Both the position numbers and the translations under genes were made by a program. Shown in pieces: positions 17,512 to 23,931 of a stretch of 41,657 nt of DNA. This DNA comes from a virus. The stretch lies in IMG/VR virus record IMGVR_UViG_3300026078_000049, positions 1 through 41,657 of that record. One strand, written 5' to 3'. The notes beneath the pieces were generated by a model. That model saw only the letters and a program-made list of their open reading frames with translations, was not told where the DNA came from and ran no database searches. Position 1 is the first letter of the stretch. Every line of letters starts with the position of its first letter.

Positions 17512-18019
17512 CCGGCTTATTCACGATTACATTAACGCCGCCGCTATGCTCAACCTTATCCGTAAACATGCCGAGGTGACGCCCCATGTCCACCAGGGCC
17601 GCCCGCTTGTCCCAGAGCTTGACCTTTATGGTCGCCTCAACATCGTACTCGTCGCGCTCTTCGCCGCCGCTGAGTTTCCGTCGCTTCTGCGCGTCCACTT
17701 CGACGGACGAGATGCTGGCGGCAACCTCATCATCCAGCATCGTGATATGCTTGAGCTTGCCATTGTCATCGAACAGGCGCCGGATATCAGCAAAGCCTAT
17801 GCGACCCAGTTCCTTAAGCACTCGATCTGACGTGATCTCAGTGCGCCTAGCTCGCTCTATCTGAGCCGCCGCGATAGCATCCTGAATGTCAGGTTTCGTC
17901 AGGTTCTCCGCACCGATGGCTCGGGCGGTGTTAACGCTATACCCGGCGCGGATCGCGGCCTGAGCGGCATTGAGGTCGATCAGGTATTCCCGAACGAACT
18001 GCTCTTGCTTGGGGGTCAT
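17504..18019 (-). CDS. terS: Terminase small subunit
   Basis: This 171-residue protein opens MTPKQEQFVREYLIDLNAAQ, followed by AAIRAGYSVNTARAIGAENL, the hallmark N-terminal HTH of the Terminase_2 family. A DEITSDRVLKELGRIGFADI-like central segment (here EITSDRVLKELGRIGFADIR) and a C-terminal oligomerisation/TerL-binding region follow. ATG 18019 is preferred to the in-frame GTG at 18028 because a GAGG lies 9 nt upstream. It recognises the packaging start and overlaps terL. Confidence 0.92.
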   Translation of the reverse strand: MTPKQEQFVREYLIDLNAAQAAIRAGYSVNTARAIGAENLTKPDIQDAIAAAQIERARRTEITSDRVLKELGRIGFADIRRLFDDNGKLKHITMLDDEVAASISSVEVDAQKRRKLSGGEERDEYDVEATIKVKLWDKRAALVDMGRHLGMFTDKVEHSGGVNVIVNKPGA

Positions 18020-18086
18020 ATGGTACACCCTCGTTTCAGCTCCCCGAGGGGTGGGCTGTCTCGGGCGCTTGGATTAAGCGCTGAGG

Positions 18087-18377
18087 TTAAGATTCGGTGA
18101 TGCCTGCGACCTTGTTGCCGGGAACAGCATCCAACCAAAGGCGCTCTTGCGGCCCAATACCGGGTCCAGTGGCAACAGCAGTCGGATTGGCGCTGTCATA
18201 CTTGAAGGCGACGCCGCCCGTCTCCGTGTTGCGAAGGGAGATGAACATCGCATTCGAAGGAGTAACGCCGCTCTGTGCGCTGGTTCCGGAAATAGCTAAG
18301 GCTTCGCTGGAAATGACAGCACCAGGAACGTTTTGGTTCCATTGGCTTGCGGTCCAATAGATGATCTTGAGCGGCAT
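18087..18377 (-). CDS. Small protein upstream of terS
   Basis: This 96-residue product begins MPLKIIYWTASQWNQNVPGA and ends ERLWLDAVPGNKVAGITES. It appears beta-rich, and a trimer or decoration role is possible. ATG 18377 has an excellent AGGAGG 7 nt upstream, which is why the longer ORF start at 18425 is rejected. Small head-decoration or packaging accessory genes are common in this place; no family is recognised. Confidence 0.7.
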   Translation of the reverse strand: MPLKIIYWTASQWNQNVPGAVISSEALAISGTSAQSGVTPSNAMFISLRNTETGGVAFKYDSANPTAVATGPGIGPQERLWLDAVPGNKVAGITES

Positions 18378-18433
18378 TGGCTCGCCTCCTGTTATTATGT
18401 CCCGGCGTTCCGAGCTTTCCGGCAAAGCTGGCC

Positions 18434-18524
18434 CAAGGCAGGGCGGCAGGGACCGGTTTGCGCTAAGAGCGAGCGACGGCGTTCACACAGCCGCCGGGTG
18501 TCTGCGTTTGGAGTCCCTGCCTTG
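18434..18524. repeat. Inverted repeat between small late genes
   Basis: The 10-mer CAAGGCAGGG at 18434-18443 is the exact complement of CCCTGCCTTG at 18515-18524, and a second copy GCAGGGAC (18447-18454 region) can pair with GTCCCTGC at 18513-18520. The arms flank about 70 bases without an obvious gene. No T-tract follows, so a factor-independent terminator is unlikely; it may be an RNA structure or processing site in the late transcript. Confidence 0.45.
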
Positions 18525-18531
18525 CTATTGG

Positions 18532-18786
18532 TTAGGCTTGGTCGGCCGGCGGCGTGCCGACTTCGCCCTCAAGTGTCGCAACGCGATTGGCGACACCGGT
18601 CAGATCGTCCTTGGTCGCGAAGGTGCTGGTATCGACGGCAGGCGCGGCCTTGAGCGCGTCCACATCAGCGCGAAGGCCAGCAAGCAGTTCATAAATAGTC
18701 ATGGCAAGGATTCCCTCGATACGGGGTTGGGGTTTCAAATAGGGGAGGAGGAAGAGGATCAGCTTTTGTGCGAGCCAGTTACACAT
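18532..18786 (-). CDS. Small protein with possible dual start
   Basis: The full ORF gives 84 residues: a short hydrophobic N-terminus (MCNWLAQKLILFLLPYL) followed by TIYELLAGLRADVDALKAAP and a coiled, acidic C-terminus (DDLTGVANRVATLEGEVG). ATG 18786 overlaps the upstream stop and has AAAGGAG 10 nt before it. An internal ATG at 18702 also has a good GAGGGA 9 nt upstream and would yield a soluble 56-residue form. Both products may be made. A holin/antiholin-like pair is conceivable but unsupported; no family recognised. Confidence 0.55.
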   Translation of the reverse strand: MCNWLAQKLILFLLPYLKPQPRIEGILAMTIYELLAGLRADVDALKAAPAVDTSTFATKDDLTGVANRVATLEGEVGTPPADQA

Positions 18787-18925
18787 CGTTGGCAGGCTCC
18801 TTTGCGCACCAGCGTTTGATGGTGGCGATTATGTCGTCGGCCAGTTCTTGGGCTCGATCGCCACGGATTCCGCTCTGGCCGAGCGTAAGCAGGAGGTCGT
18901 CGCGAAGATCGGCTACGATCTCCAT
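18779..18925 (-). CDS. Small acidic/helical protein at the head of the late cluster
   Basis: A 48-residue ORF (MEIVADLRDDLLLTLGQSGI at its start, ending IIATIKRWCAKEPANDV). ATG 18925 has GGAG 7 nt upstream; an in-frame start at 18976 lacks one. Its stop overlaps the next start. It is the first small gene after the terminator-bearing gap, so it should be among the first late products. Function unknown. Confidence 0.6.
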   Translation of the reverse strand: MEIVADLRDDLLLTLGQSGIRGDRAQELADDIIATIKRWCAKEPANDV

Positions 18926-19033
18926 CCCCGCTCTCCTTGAATAAGTCCCCTCCGATACGCGCGGTTGCTCGCCCATGTAGCTGGTGCGAATGGGAGCGTT
19001 CCGGGTTCGGAGGGGTGCGCCGACATGCAGCGC

Positions 19034-19070
19034 AAACGAAAACGGCGGCCGATCCGAAGACCTAGCCGCC
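19034..19070 (-). terminator. Rho-independent terminator between the Q-position gene and late genes
   Basis: Read on the minus strand, GGCGGC (19070-19065) and GCCGCC (19049-19044) form a stem with a 15-nt loop containing CTTCGG, followed by GTTTTCGTTT (19043-19034). This would stop leftward transcription from the replication operon before the packaging and structural genes, unless antiterminated. The rest of 18926-19223 holds no ORF that I can support. Confidence 0.7.
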
Positions 19071-19165
19071 GCTATCCAACCTACCTACTCTAAGAGGCGC
19101 CGCGCGAGCGGCTTTCGGAAGGAGGATTAAAAACCTCGCGGTCGCAACTTCGACCACTATCCATC

Positions 19166-19194
19166 CGCATACACTAAGCTGCGCACCAATGCAA
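19166..19194 (-). promoter_or_regulatory. Candidate late promoter
   Basis: On the minus strand, TTGCAT (19194-19189) and TATGCG (19171-19166) are separated by 17 nt. The match to a sigma-70 consensus is modest. The position, directly after the Q-position gene and upstream of the terminator at 19070, is that of lambda pR'. Support is mainly contextual. Confidence 0.35.
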
Positions 19195-19223
19195 GAACAA
19201 AATGCGCTCTGATCGTGAATGTA

Positions 19224-19787
19224 TCAGAAACACTTCCACATGGCGATTAGATCCGCGACAAAGCACACGCACGTAAAAGCAGCATCGACCGCGGAGCGGC
19301 TGTTGGTCGCGAGTTTCGACCCGGCTACGCCAGCCGGCTCATCGAACCTGCAAACGTTTTCGTAAACGGACCAATAGTGGGCGGGGATCGCGCGCTTGAA
19401 GTGCGCCAGCTCGTCCAACGCCTCTTGCTGAGACCAGCCCGACGAAGGGGGAAGGCCAACGATCTTACCCATGTCCATGGTCAGCGCTTGGCGCCCAGCG
19501 CGTTCCCAAAGCCGGATGCAATAGTCGATCGCGAGGGTTTGCGTGGGCGACAGCCTGGATTCCCCACGCCAGCGGGCGATGGGCGTCCCACCGCGATTGC
19601 GCAGCGTGCGGTTGCCCTCCTTGGCATAGTCGCCGTTATCGAGCGCGATCTGCGGGATAATCGGCTCGACCTCATTGGCAGCTTTCTCACGCAGCTCCCT
19701 CGCGCGGGCCTCAAGCTCGGTACGTGGTGGCGCTACGTCCTTCGCGGCAAGGAGCGCTGCCGCTTTTGCAATCTTCGTCCTTGCCAT
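19224..19787 (-). CDS. Protein in the position of a Q-like late regulator
   Basis: The 187-residue product has a basic/helical N-terminus (TELEARARELREKAANEVEP), a central RLSPTQTLAIDYCIRLWERA helix pair, then MGKIVGLPPSSGWSQQEALD and YWSVYENVCRFDEPAGVAG, ending in a Cys-containing AFTCVCFVADLIAMWKCF. I do not recognise a named family with confidence. It lies between the replication genes and a terminator-containing gap that precedes all late genes, which is where lambda-like phages keep the antiterminator or late activator. That role is inference only. Confidence 0.75.
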   Translation of the reverse strand: MARTKIAKAAALLAAKDVAPPRTELEARARELREKAANEVEPIIPQIALDNGDYAKEGNRTLRNRGGTPIARWRGESRLSPTQTLAIDYCIRLWERAGRQALTMDMGKIVGLPPSSGWSQQEALDELAHFKRAIPAHYWSVYENVCRFDEPAGVAGSKLATNSRSAVDAAFTCVCFVADLIAMWKCF

Positions 19788-19817
19788 GGTGTTGTTCCCC
19801 GCTCTTGAGTGTGGATA

Positions 19818-20000
19818 TTACTTGGTGGCGTTGAAATCGTGCGCGATCCGACCACCGAAGCTTCCGATGCTTTCTGGCGTGATACGGGACACCGCGTAGG
19901 CGATCGTCACGACGAAGAAGATCGCGATCAGTAAAACCACGATCTGTGCCCCAATGATGATCTTGCGAGTGCGGGCAAATTCCCTATCGAAATTCCTCAT
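19818..20000 (-). CDS. Small single-pass membrane protein
   Basis: This 60-residue protein has a basic N-terminus (MRNFDREFARTRKIII), a membrane helix of about 22 residues (GAQIVVLLIAIFFVVTIAYA) and a short polar tail. The positive-inside rule suggests the N-terminus is cytoplasmic. It is in the leftward operon between the loader-coupled small gene and the Q-position gene. Possible roles include superinfection exclusion; nothing specific is visible. Confidence 0.65.
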   Translation of the reverse strand: MRNFDREFARTRKIIIGAQIVVLLIAIFFVVTIAYAVSRITPESIGSFGGRIAHDFNATK

Positions 20001-20086
20001 TTCATTTCTCCTGCGTAATCTTTGAAACCGAATAGTTTCGGTGCGCGTTGGACCACCCGTGCCAAACTCGACACATGATCCACCAA

Positions 20087-20257
20087 TTATTCGTCATGGG
20101 TTTCGCCCATGATCTTGCGGGCTAGTTTCTCAGCAGCACGTTCAGCTTGCGCCCCATGCCCATAAACTTGAACGCAGCGTTCGCCGCCGATGTGGATTTT
20201 AACCATGCCTTCATAGTCGCGACCGGGTGGGATGGATTGGAAGCGGGGATCGGTCAT
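20087..20257 (-). CDS. Small basic/acidic protein coupled to the loader gene
   Basis: A 56-residue ORF begins MTDPRFQSIPPGRDYEGMVK and includes a central YGHGAQAERAAEKLARKIMG helix. The ATG overlaps the loader gene stop as ATGA. The compact alpha/beta layout with KIHIGGERCVQVYG looks like a real small fold, but no family is recognised. Confidence 0.65.
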   Translation of the reverse strand: MTDPRFQSIPPGRDYEGMVKIHIGGERCVQVYGHGAQAERAAEKLARKIMGETHDE

Positions 20258-20847
20258 ACTGACTCGCTCCCGATCACCCGATCAAGCAACCCGCGCATCT
20301 CGGCACTGACTTCTGCCTCATCAAGTGCCGACTGGCGCTCGGCCTGCGTCACGATTTGCTTCGGTGGCTGGGGCGGTTCGCGATCCGACTTGAGCGCCAG
20401 CGCCTTCATCCGCATCAAGCGCCACGAACGCATCGCCATCTCAGGCATCGCGGCGGCGCGTATCTCGGCTACCGTGGGGAAGAATTTCAGTGTCTGCGCG
20501 CACTTGCGGAACGCCCCGCCCAGCACGTCGGCGGGAATGTCGTTCAGCAGCTCGACGTAAAGCTGGTTCTGCGCCTTGGCCTCCGCATCGGATAGCTTGC
20601 CGTTGGGGAACAGGATCGCGATCTTGCCGATCATACGGCTAATCTCGTCCGGTTCGGCCGGAACGTTCGCCGCCTCAAAGCTGGCGATTGCCGTATCCAG
20701 GTCGGAGCGTGTCGATCCGCTCAGCGAGGGTAAGTCAGAAACCCGCGTGTCGCTGTCCACGATTGCGCTCAGCGTCGAGTTCAACTGCGGCGCGGAAACG
20801 AGTGTTCTGGAGTTCTGCCGGTCGGTCGTTTGCAGGGCGGTGGACAT
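20254..20847 (-). CDS. Helicase loader-like (lambda P-position) protein
   Basis: The 197-residue protein has a low-complexity Ser/Thr-rich first third, then FEAANVPAEPDEISRMIGKI, LSDAEAKAQNQLYVELLNDI and CAQTLKFFPTVAEIRAAAM. The helical block with a conserved FFPT-type turn resembles G39P/lambda P-type helicase loaders or inhibitors seen after phage initiator genes. It starts 113 nt inside the end of the upstream initiator gene, as O and P genes are coupled in lambda-like phages. The predicted role is delivery of host DnaB helicase to the phage origin. Confidence 0.65.
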   Translation of the reverse strand: MSTALQTTDRQNSRTLVSAPQLNSTLSAIVDSDTRVSDLPSLSGSTRSDLDTAIASFEAANVPAEPDEISRMIGKIAILFPNGKLSDAEAKAQNQLYVELLNDIPADVLGGAFRKCAQTLKFFPTVAEIRAAAMPEMAMRSWRLMRMKALALKSDREPPQPPKQIVTQAERQSALDEAEVSAEMRGLLDRVIGSESV

Positions 20848-21421
20848 TTCGTGGTTCCCAGCGTCTCGAATTTTTCACCCAGGTTCGCCATGAGGCTTGC
20901 CAGTCGAAGCTCAGCGTCCCCTTCGCGATGTGGTGGTCCGCGAAGTGCTCAAGCTCATCCTCCAGCCGGCCTGGTGGCCAGCCGTTCACGGTTGTGAGCG
21001 TCTTTCCCGTCATCACCGGGACGAAGTTCGCCGGGAACCGGGTCGCGCGTTTCCCCGAAGAAGGCGTAGCCTTCTGAGGTAATCTGGTGGTTCTTGACGG
21101 TTTGTCCGAAGCGGCTTCGGGGGTATTCGGAAGCTGCTTCGGGGGCGAAGCGGCTTCGGGGGTGCGTTCGCTTCGGGGGTGGACCGTATAGAAGCAACCC
21201 TTCCCAAGCCGCTCATCCCGTTCGATGTGATCCTTAGCGACTAACGCCTTGATGCAAGCCTGGATGGTGCGATCCGACTTGCTGCACTTGGCGACCAGAG
21301 ACGCCATAGATGGCCAGCAAAGCCCTTCGTCGTTGGCGCAGTCTGCCAGTGCGAGAAGCACGAGCTTTTCGCTATCTGGGAGCGGCACCGACCATGCGGC
21401 TGTCATCAGGCGGATGCTCAC
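20735..21421 (-). CDS. Replication initiator, lambda O-like with winged helix
   Basis: The 228-residue product has an N-terminal winged-helix domain: LPDSEKLVLLALADCANDEG, then WPSMASLVAKCSKSDRTIQA, then LVAKDHIERDERLGKGCFYT. A Pro/Ala linker with a duplicated PEAAS motif spans about residues 80-110. A C-terminal domain contains WPPGRLEDELEHFADHHIAK and SFDWQASWRTWVKNSRRWEP. This is the usual phage initiator layout. The linker DNA consists of direct repeats resembling iterons (see 21107-21179), as in lambda O. Start is GTG, overlapping the upstream stop as GTGA. Confidence 0.82.
   Translation of the reverse strand: MSIRLMTAAWSVPLPDSEKLVLLALADCANDEGLCWPSMASLVAKCSKSDRTIQACIKALVAKDHIERDERLGKGCFYTVHPRSERTPEAASPPKQLPNTPEAASDKPSRTTRLPQKATPSSGKRATRFPANFVPVMTGKTLTTVNGWPPGRLEDELEHFADHHIAKGTLSFDWQASWRTWVKNSRRWEPRNVHRPANDRPAELQNTRFRAAVELDAERNRGQRHAGF
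21107..21179. other. Iteron array, candidate replication origin
   Basis: The 9-mer CTTCGGGGG occurs four times on the plus strand at 21115, 21137, 21154 and 21171, spaced 22, 17 and 17 bp. Three copies are extended to the left as CGAAGCGG, GGAAGCTG and CGAAGCGG, so the units carry a CGAAGC-GCTTCG dyad. They lie in the initiator gene, between its DNA-binding and C-terminal domains, followed in the direction of transcription by a locally less GC-rich stretch (21060-21105). This is the architecture of lambda ori. Confidence 0.7.
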
Positions 21422-21945
21422 CGGTTAAAACCCGATGACATGCCCCATCCAAGGTGCTCGCAAATTTCCTCCGCGACCTCGGCGGCATTTGCGTAAATTT
21501 CAGAGCCGGTGAACCGAAGGACACGGTAGCCCATGGCGGCAAAGTAGCGGTCACGCTTCTTATCGTGGCGGGCTTGCTCTTTCGTTCTCTCGTGGAAATC
21601 GTGCCCGTCACATTCGACGACGATGAGCTGCCGCTTCCCGTCAATCGAGTGATCGTCAAACAGGAAGTCTACTCGATACGGCCCGATCTGAGCCTGTAGG
21701 ATGAGGTCAACAGCCCCGAATGGGGCTATGGGGTCGCGAGGAAATTCGAATGAGCGCTTATAGAACCAAAGCCGCACCCCCATGTCCTGGAAGTGCCCCT
21801 TGGTTGAGATGAGCGCGGCAAGCAGCAATTCCTCTATCGGTGATCCACACAGAACGCGAACGGCCGCAAACTCGTCTCGGATCTGCTGCGCCTCATCCAA
21901 GGCGGCTGCTTCGATCATTTCTTCGGCTCGGGTTGAGCTGCTCAT
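21418..21945 (-). CDS. DUF559 (VSR-like) endonuclease
   Basis: The 175-residue protein has the signature of DUF559/PD-(D/E)XK-like nucleases: YRVDFLFDDHSIDGKRQLIV gives the D...E core strand pair (VECDGHDFHE), and RDRYFAAMGYRVLRFTGSEI is the conserved RD..L...G..VLRFT motif. The N-terminal 60 residues (SPIEELLLAALIS) match the SPIE segment seen in such proteins. It is in the replication operon beside RusA and may take part in repair or recombination. Its stop overlaps the initiator start. Confidence 0.82.
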   Translation of the reverse strand: MSSSTRAEEMIEAAALDEAQQIRDEFAAVRVLCGSPIEELLLAALISTKGHFQDMGVRLWFYKRSFEFPRDPIAPFGAVDLILQAQIGPYRVDFLFDDHSIDGKRQLIVVECDGHDFHERTKEQARHDKKRDRYFAAMGYRVLRFTGSEIYANAAEVAEEICEHLGWGMSSGFNR

Positions 21946-22358
21946 ACGGCCCTCACAGTGACAGCCACGCCAGGCTCTTCGCCGTAGCGCTTGGTGATGC
22001 GGGCAGAGACGATCTGGCTATCGTCGGCAAAGACGATTCCGTTCATGCCATCGGCAATCGACTTAAACAGGTTATCAAGGTCGGCTTTGTTGTCCGGATG
22101 GATCGTGCCGGCGATGGCCATAAGTTTATCGCGCTTCGGCCAGCTCGCGGGGATTGGAAGGCTGAAATGCGCCTCCATCTCGACCGGGCCGACATAGGCA
22201 TCAACGCCGCCCATTGCGTGCTTCGCCTGCTCGGCAACGGTCGCCTCGTAAGCTACGGTGACTTTCGGCGTGTAGGCGCGAGCAAGCCCGCCGCGCATGG
22301 TGACGCGGGGACGCTTCTTGGGCACCGGAGCGCCTTCTACGATGAAGGAGGCGATCAT
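21942..22358 (-). CDS. rusA: RusA-family Holliday junction resolvase
   Basis: The 138-residue product matches RusA endonucleases: GAPVPKKRPRVTMRGGLARA at the N-terminus, a YTPKVTVAYEATVAEQ segment, and the catalytic region HPDNKADLDNLFKSIADGMN followed by GIVFADDSQIVS with the conserved Asp residues. It would resolve four-way junctions arising during phage recombination and replication. ATG 22358 overlaps the upstream stop as ATGA, so the longer ORF from 22388 is not used. Confidence 0.9.
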   Translation of the reverse strand: MIASFIVEGAPVPKKRPRVTMRGGLARAYTPKVTVAYEATVAEQAKHAMGGVDAYVGPVEMEAHFSLPIPASWPKRDKLMAIAGTIHPDNKADLDNLFKSIADGMNGIVFADDSQIVSARITKRYGEEPGVAVTVRAV

Positions 22359-22588
22359 GCCGCCACCCGATGTTCTTCGGGCACCCATTCGGCGAGCCAG
22401 TAAGCAACGATGTCGTAGGCTTCCGGGTTACGGTGAGCCTTGCGCCAGTCCCACTTGCGGTCCTTGGCCATGATCGGGGTGGCCTTGATCCCGTCGCGCT
22501 GAGACGTGCCAGCACACAGCCCGTTATGGTAACGGACTATGACCATGGTTTCGGGATCTACCGGCATGGGACCGCCTGCGTGCTTCAT
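22355..22588 (-). CDS. Small conserved phage protein
   Basis: A 77-residue product with VDPETMVIVRYHNGLCAGTS at the N-terminus and WDWRKAHRNPEAYDIVAYWL at the C-terminus. This W..-DIVAYR-type ending is frequent in short phage proteins of unknown role. It is coupled by ATGA overlaps to both the DnaA-like and RusA genes. Confidence 0.7.
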   Translation of the reverse strand: MKHAGGPMPVDPETMVIVRYHNGLCAGTSQRDGIKATPIMAKDRKWDWRKAHRNPEAYDIVAYWLAEWVPEEHRVAA

Positions 22589-22947
22589 GCCGCTGCCGCC
22601 ATTTGCTGCTCCATCGCCTCGCGAAGCATGACGCGGTTGACGAGACGGCGGCGCAGTGCGTGAATGTCGGCTGCCAGGTCATGGTCGGTGGCCAACAGTG
22701 CGTCGATCGTGCGGATTCCATGCATGACCGTCGTGTGGTCGCCACGGCGCAGATGGCGGCCGATCTCCGGGAGGGACCGGACAGTCATCTTGCGGGCGAG
22801 CCACATCGCAACCTGCCGGGGGCGAGCCACGACGCGGCTACGGCGCTCGGACAGAAGATCGATCTGATCCAGGCCGTAGTGATCGCATACGACCGAAATG
22901 ATCTCGCTCATGCGCGGCGGGTGCAGGGTGATGGGTTGCTCGGTCAT
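22585..22947 (-). CDS. Stand-alone DnaA domain IV protein
   Basis: This 120-residue protein consists almost only of the DnaA C-terminal DNA-binding domain. It has the segments SEIISVVCDHYGLDQIDLLS, RPRQVAMWLARKMTVRSLPE and IGRHLRRGDHTTVMHGIRTI, the last matching the DnaA signature (GrDHTTVmha). There is no AAA+ ATPase region. It could bind DnaA boxes in phage or host DNA and thereby occlude or redirect host initiation, or act as a regulator. It sits in the replication operon. Confidence 0.88.
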   Translation of the reverse strand: MTEQPITLHPPRMSEIISVVCDHYGLDQIDLLSERRSRVVARPRQVAMWLARKMTVRSLPEIGRHLRRGDHTTVMHGIRTIDALLATDHDLAADIHALRRRLVNRVMLREAMEQQMAAAA

Positions 22948-23276
22948 GCCGCCAGCCCCAGTTCCCGGGCGCGCGCCATGAAGGCTTCGCGGCCCATGCC
23001 GAGATCGCGGTTATGGCGAAGACCGTAGACGATGCTGCGCTTAAGTAGCTCGTGGCTGGCGATAGCCTCCGCGCTGGTGGTCTCGATACCGCTCTCTTCC
23101 AATGAGCGGTTGCCATTGCGGCGGTAATAGGTGGCGCAACGCTTGCTGCAAAACCGCTGGCGCTCCCAGTTGAGAACGGACAGTCCTACTGGACGCTGGA
23201 ACGTGCCATCACAAAAGGCGCAGTCCTTTTCGGCTACCACATCGAGCCGCTTTAGATTGATCCCCCCCGGGTTCAT
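22944..23276 (-). CDS. Small zinc-finger protein
   Basis: The 110-residue product has CAFCDGTF (C-x2-C) near residue 20 and FCSKRCATYY (C-x3-C) near residue 44, a likely four-Cys zinc site, followed by helical sequence (SAEAIASHELLKRSIVYGLR). The start at 23276 overlaps the previous stop as TAATG. A DNA-binding or regulatory role is plausible; no target is known. Confidence 0.7.
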   Translation of the reverse strand: MNPGGINLKRLDVVAEKDCAFCDGTFQRPVGLSVLNWERQRFCSKRCATYYRRNGNRSLEESGIETTSAEAIASHELLKRSIVYGLRHNRDLGMGREAFMARARELGLAA

Positions 23277-23755
23277 TATGCCGCCTCCTTCCGAGCTTCG
23301 ATCTGGCAAATCAGAGCGCCAAGCTCGCGGTAGAGGCGGCGAAGCTCTGGCAAGTAGCCGAGCTGTTCGCGAAGGGTCTCGGCGACCCCTCCCTCGCTGT
23401 GTGGGGCACGGGCCATCGCGATATGATGCGTGGCCATCGTGAGCGTTGGCAGAATGTCAGTTGTGCTTTCCGGATCGCGCGCCACGACACGGCCACCAGC
23501 AAGGGCAGCATACGGGCTAAGGTGGTGCGGGCCGTAAGCCTCGCCGATGCGCTTCAAGTAGAGCGCGTTAAGGTCGCACTTCTTGTTCGCGGCGTTGCTA
23601 ATCGTCCCGAGCGACACCCCGATCCGCTCACTGATTTCCAGGAGCGTAGTGGTGTGGTCGGCCTGCACGACGCGGAGGATTTCGGCTACCGCGTTGCGAT
23701 AGGCGGTTTGTTCCTCAACCGTATTGACGCGCAAGACGTTGTTGCGGTGCGGCAT
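23276..23755 (-). CDS. HTH regulator-like protein
   Basis: This 159-residue protein has an XRE-like helix-turn-helix near residues 38-60 (LLEISERIGVSLGTISNAAN) after an N-terminal helix, a DLNALYLKRIGEAYGPHHLS segment, and a helical C-terminus (TLREQLGYLPELRRLYRELG). It is in the leftward early operon two genes after the divergent regulatory region, so a CII-like or operon-specific regulator role is possible. The start overlaps the upstream stop (TAATG). Confidence 0.7.
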   Translation of the reverse strand: MPHRNNVLRVNTVEEQTAYRNAVAEILRVVQADHTTTLLEISERIGVSLGTISNAANKKCDLNALYLKRIGEAYGPHHLSPYAALAGGRVVARDPESTTDILPTLTMATHHIAMARAPHSEGGVAETLREQLGYLPELRRLYRELGALICQIEARKEAA

Positions 23756-23931
23756 TATTCATTGCCCCCGTGATTAATGAAGTTTGCCCCTCCCGCACCA
23801 GCGGTCCCGTTCTCATCGGAGAGGTCTTGCAGCGCCTCATTGGTGCGCTTGATCTCCCATTCGCCCGTGATCCAGGCGAGGATGGCGCAGACAATCGAGA
23901 ACCAGAGGAAGGCGTAACCGAGCGCGTTCAT
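23755..23931 (-). CDS. Small membrane protein in the early operon
   Basis: A 58-residue ORF begins with a membrane helix (MNALGYAFLWFSIVCAILAW) and continues TGEWEIKRTNEALQDLSDEN in a polar Gly-rich tail. Stop and next start overlap as TAATG, and its ATG overlaps the upstream ORF as ATGA. It probably sits in the inner membrane; function unknown. Confidence 0.6.
   Translation of the reverse strand: MNALGYAFLWFSIVCAILAWITGEWEIKRTNEALQDLSDENGTAGAGGANFINHGGNE

Noticed and set aside
21107-21179. CRISPR-like repeat array
   Set aside because: Units are 17-22 bp apart with no spacer-sized unique sequence and lie inside a coding region; iterons fit better.
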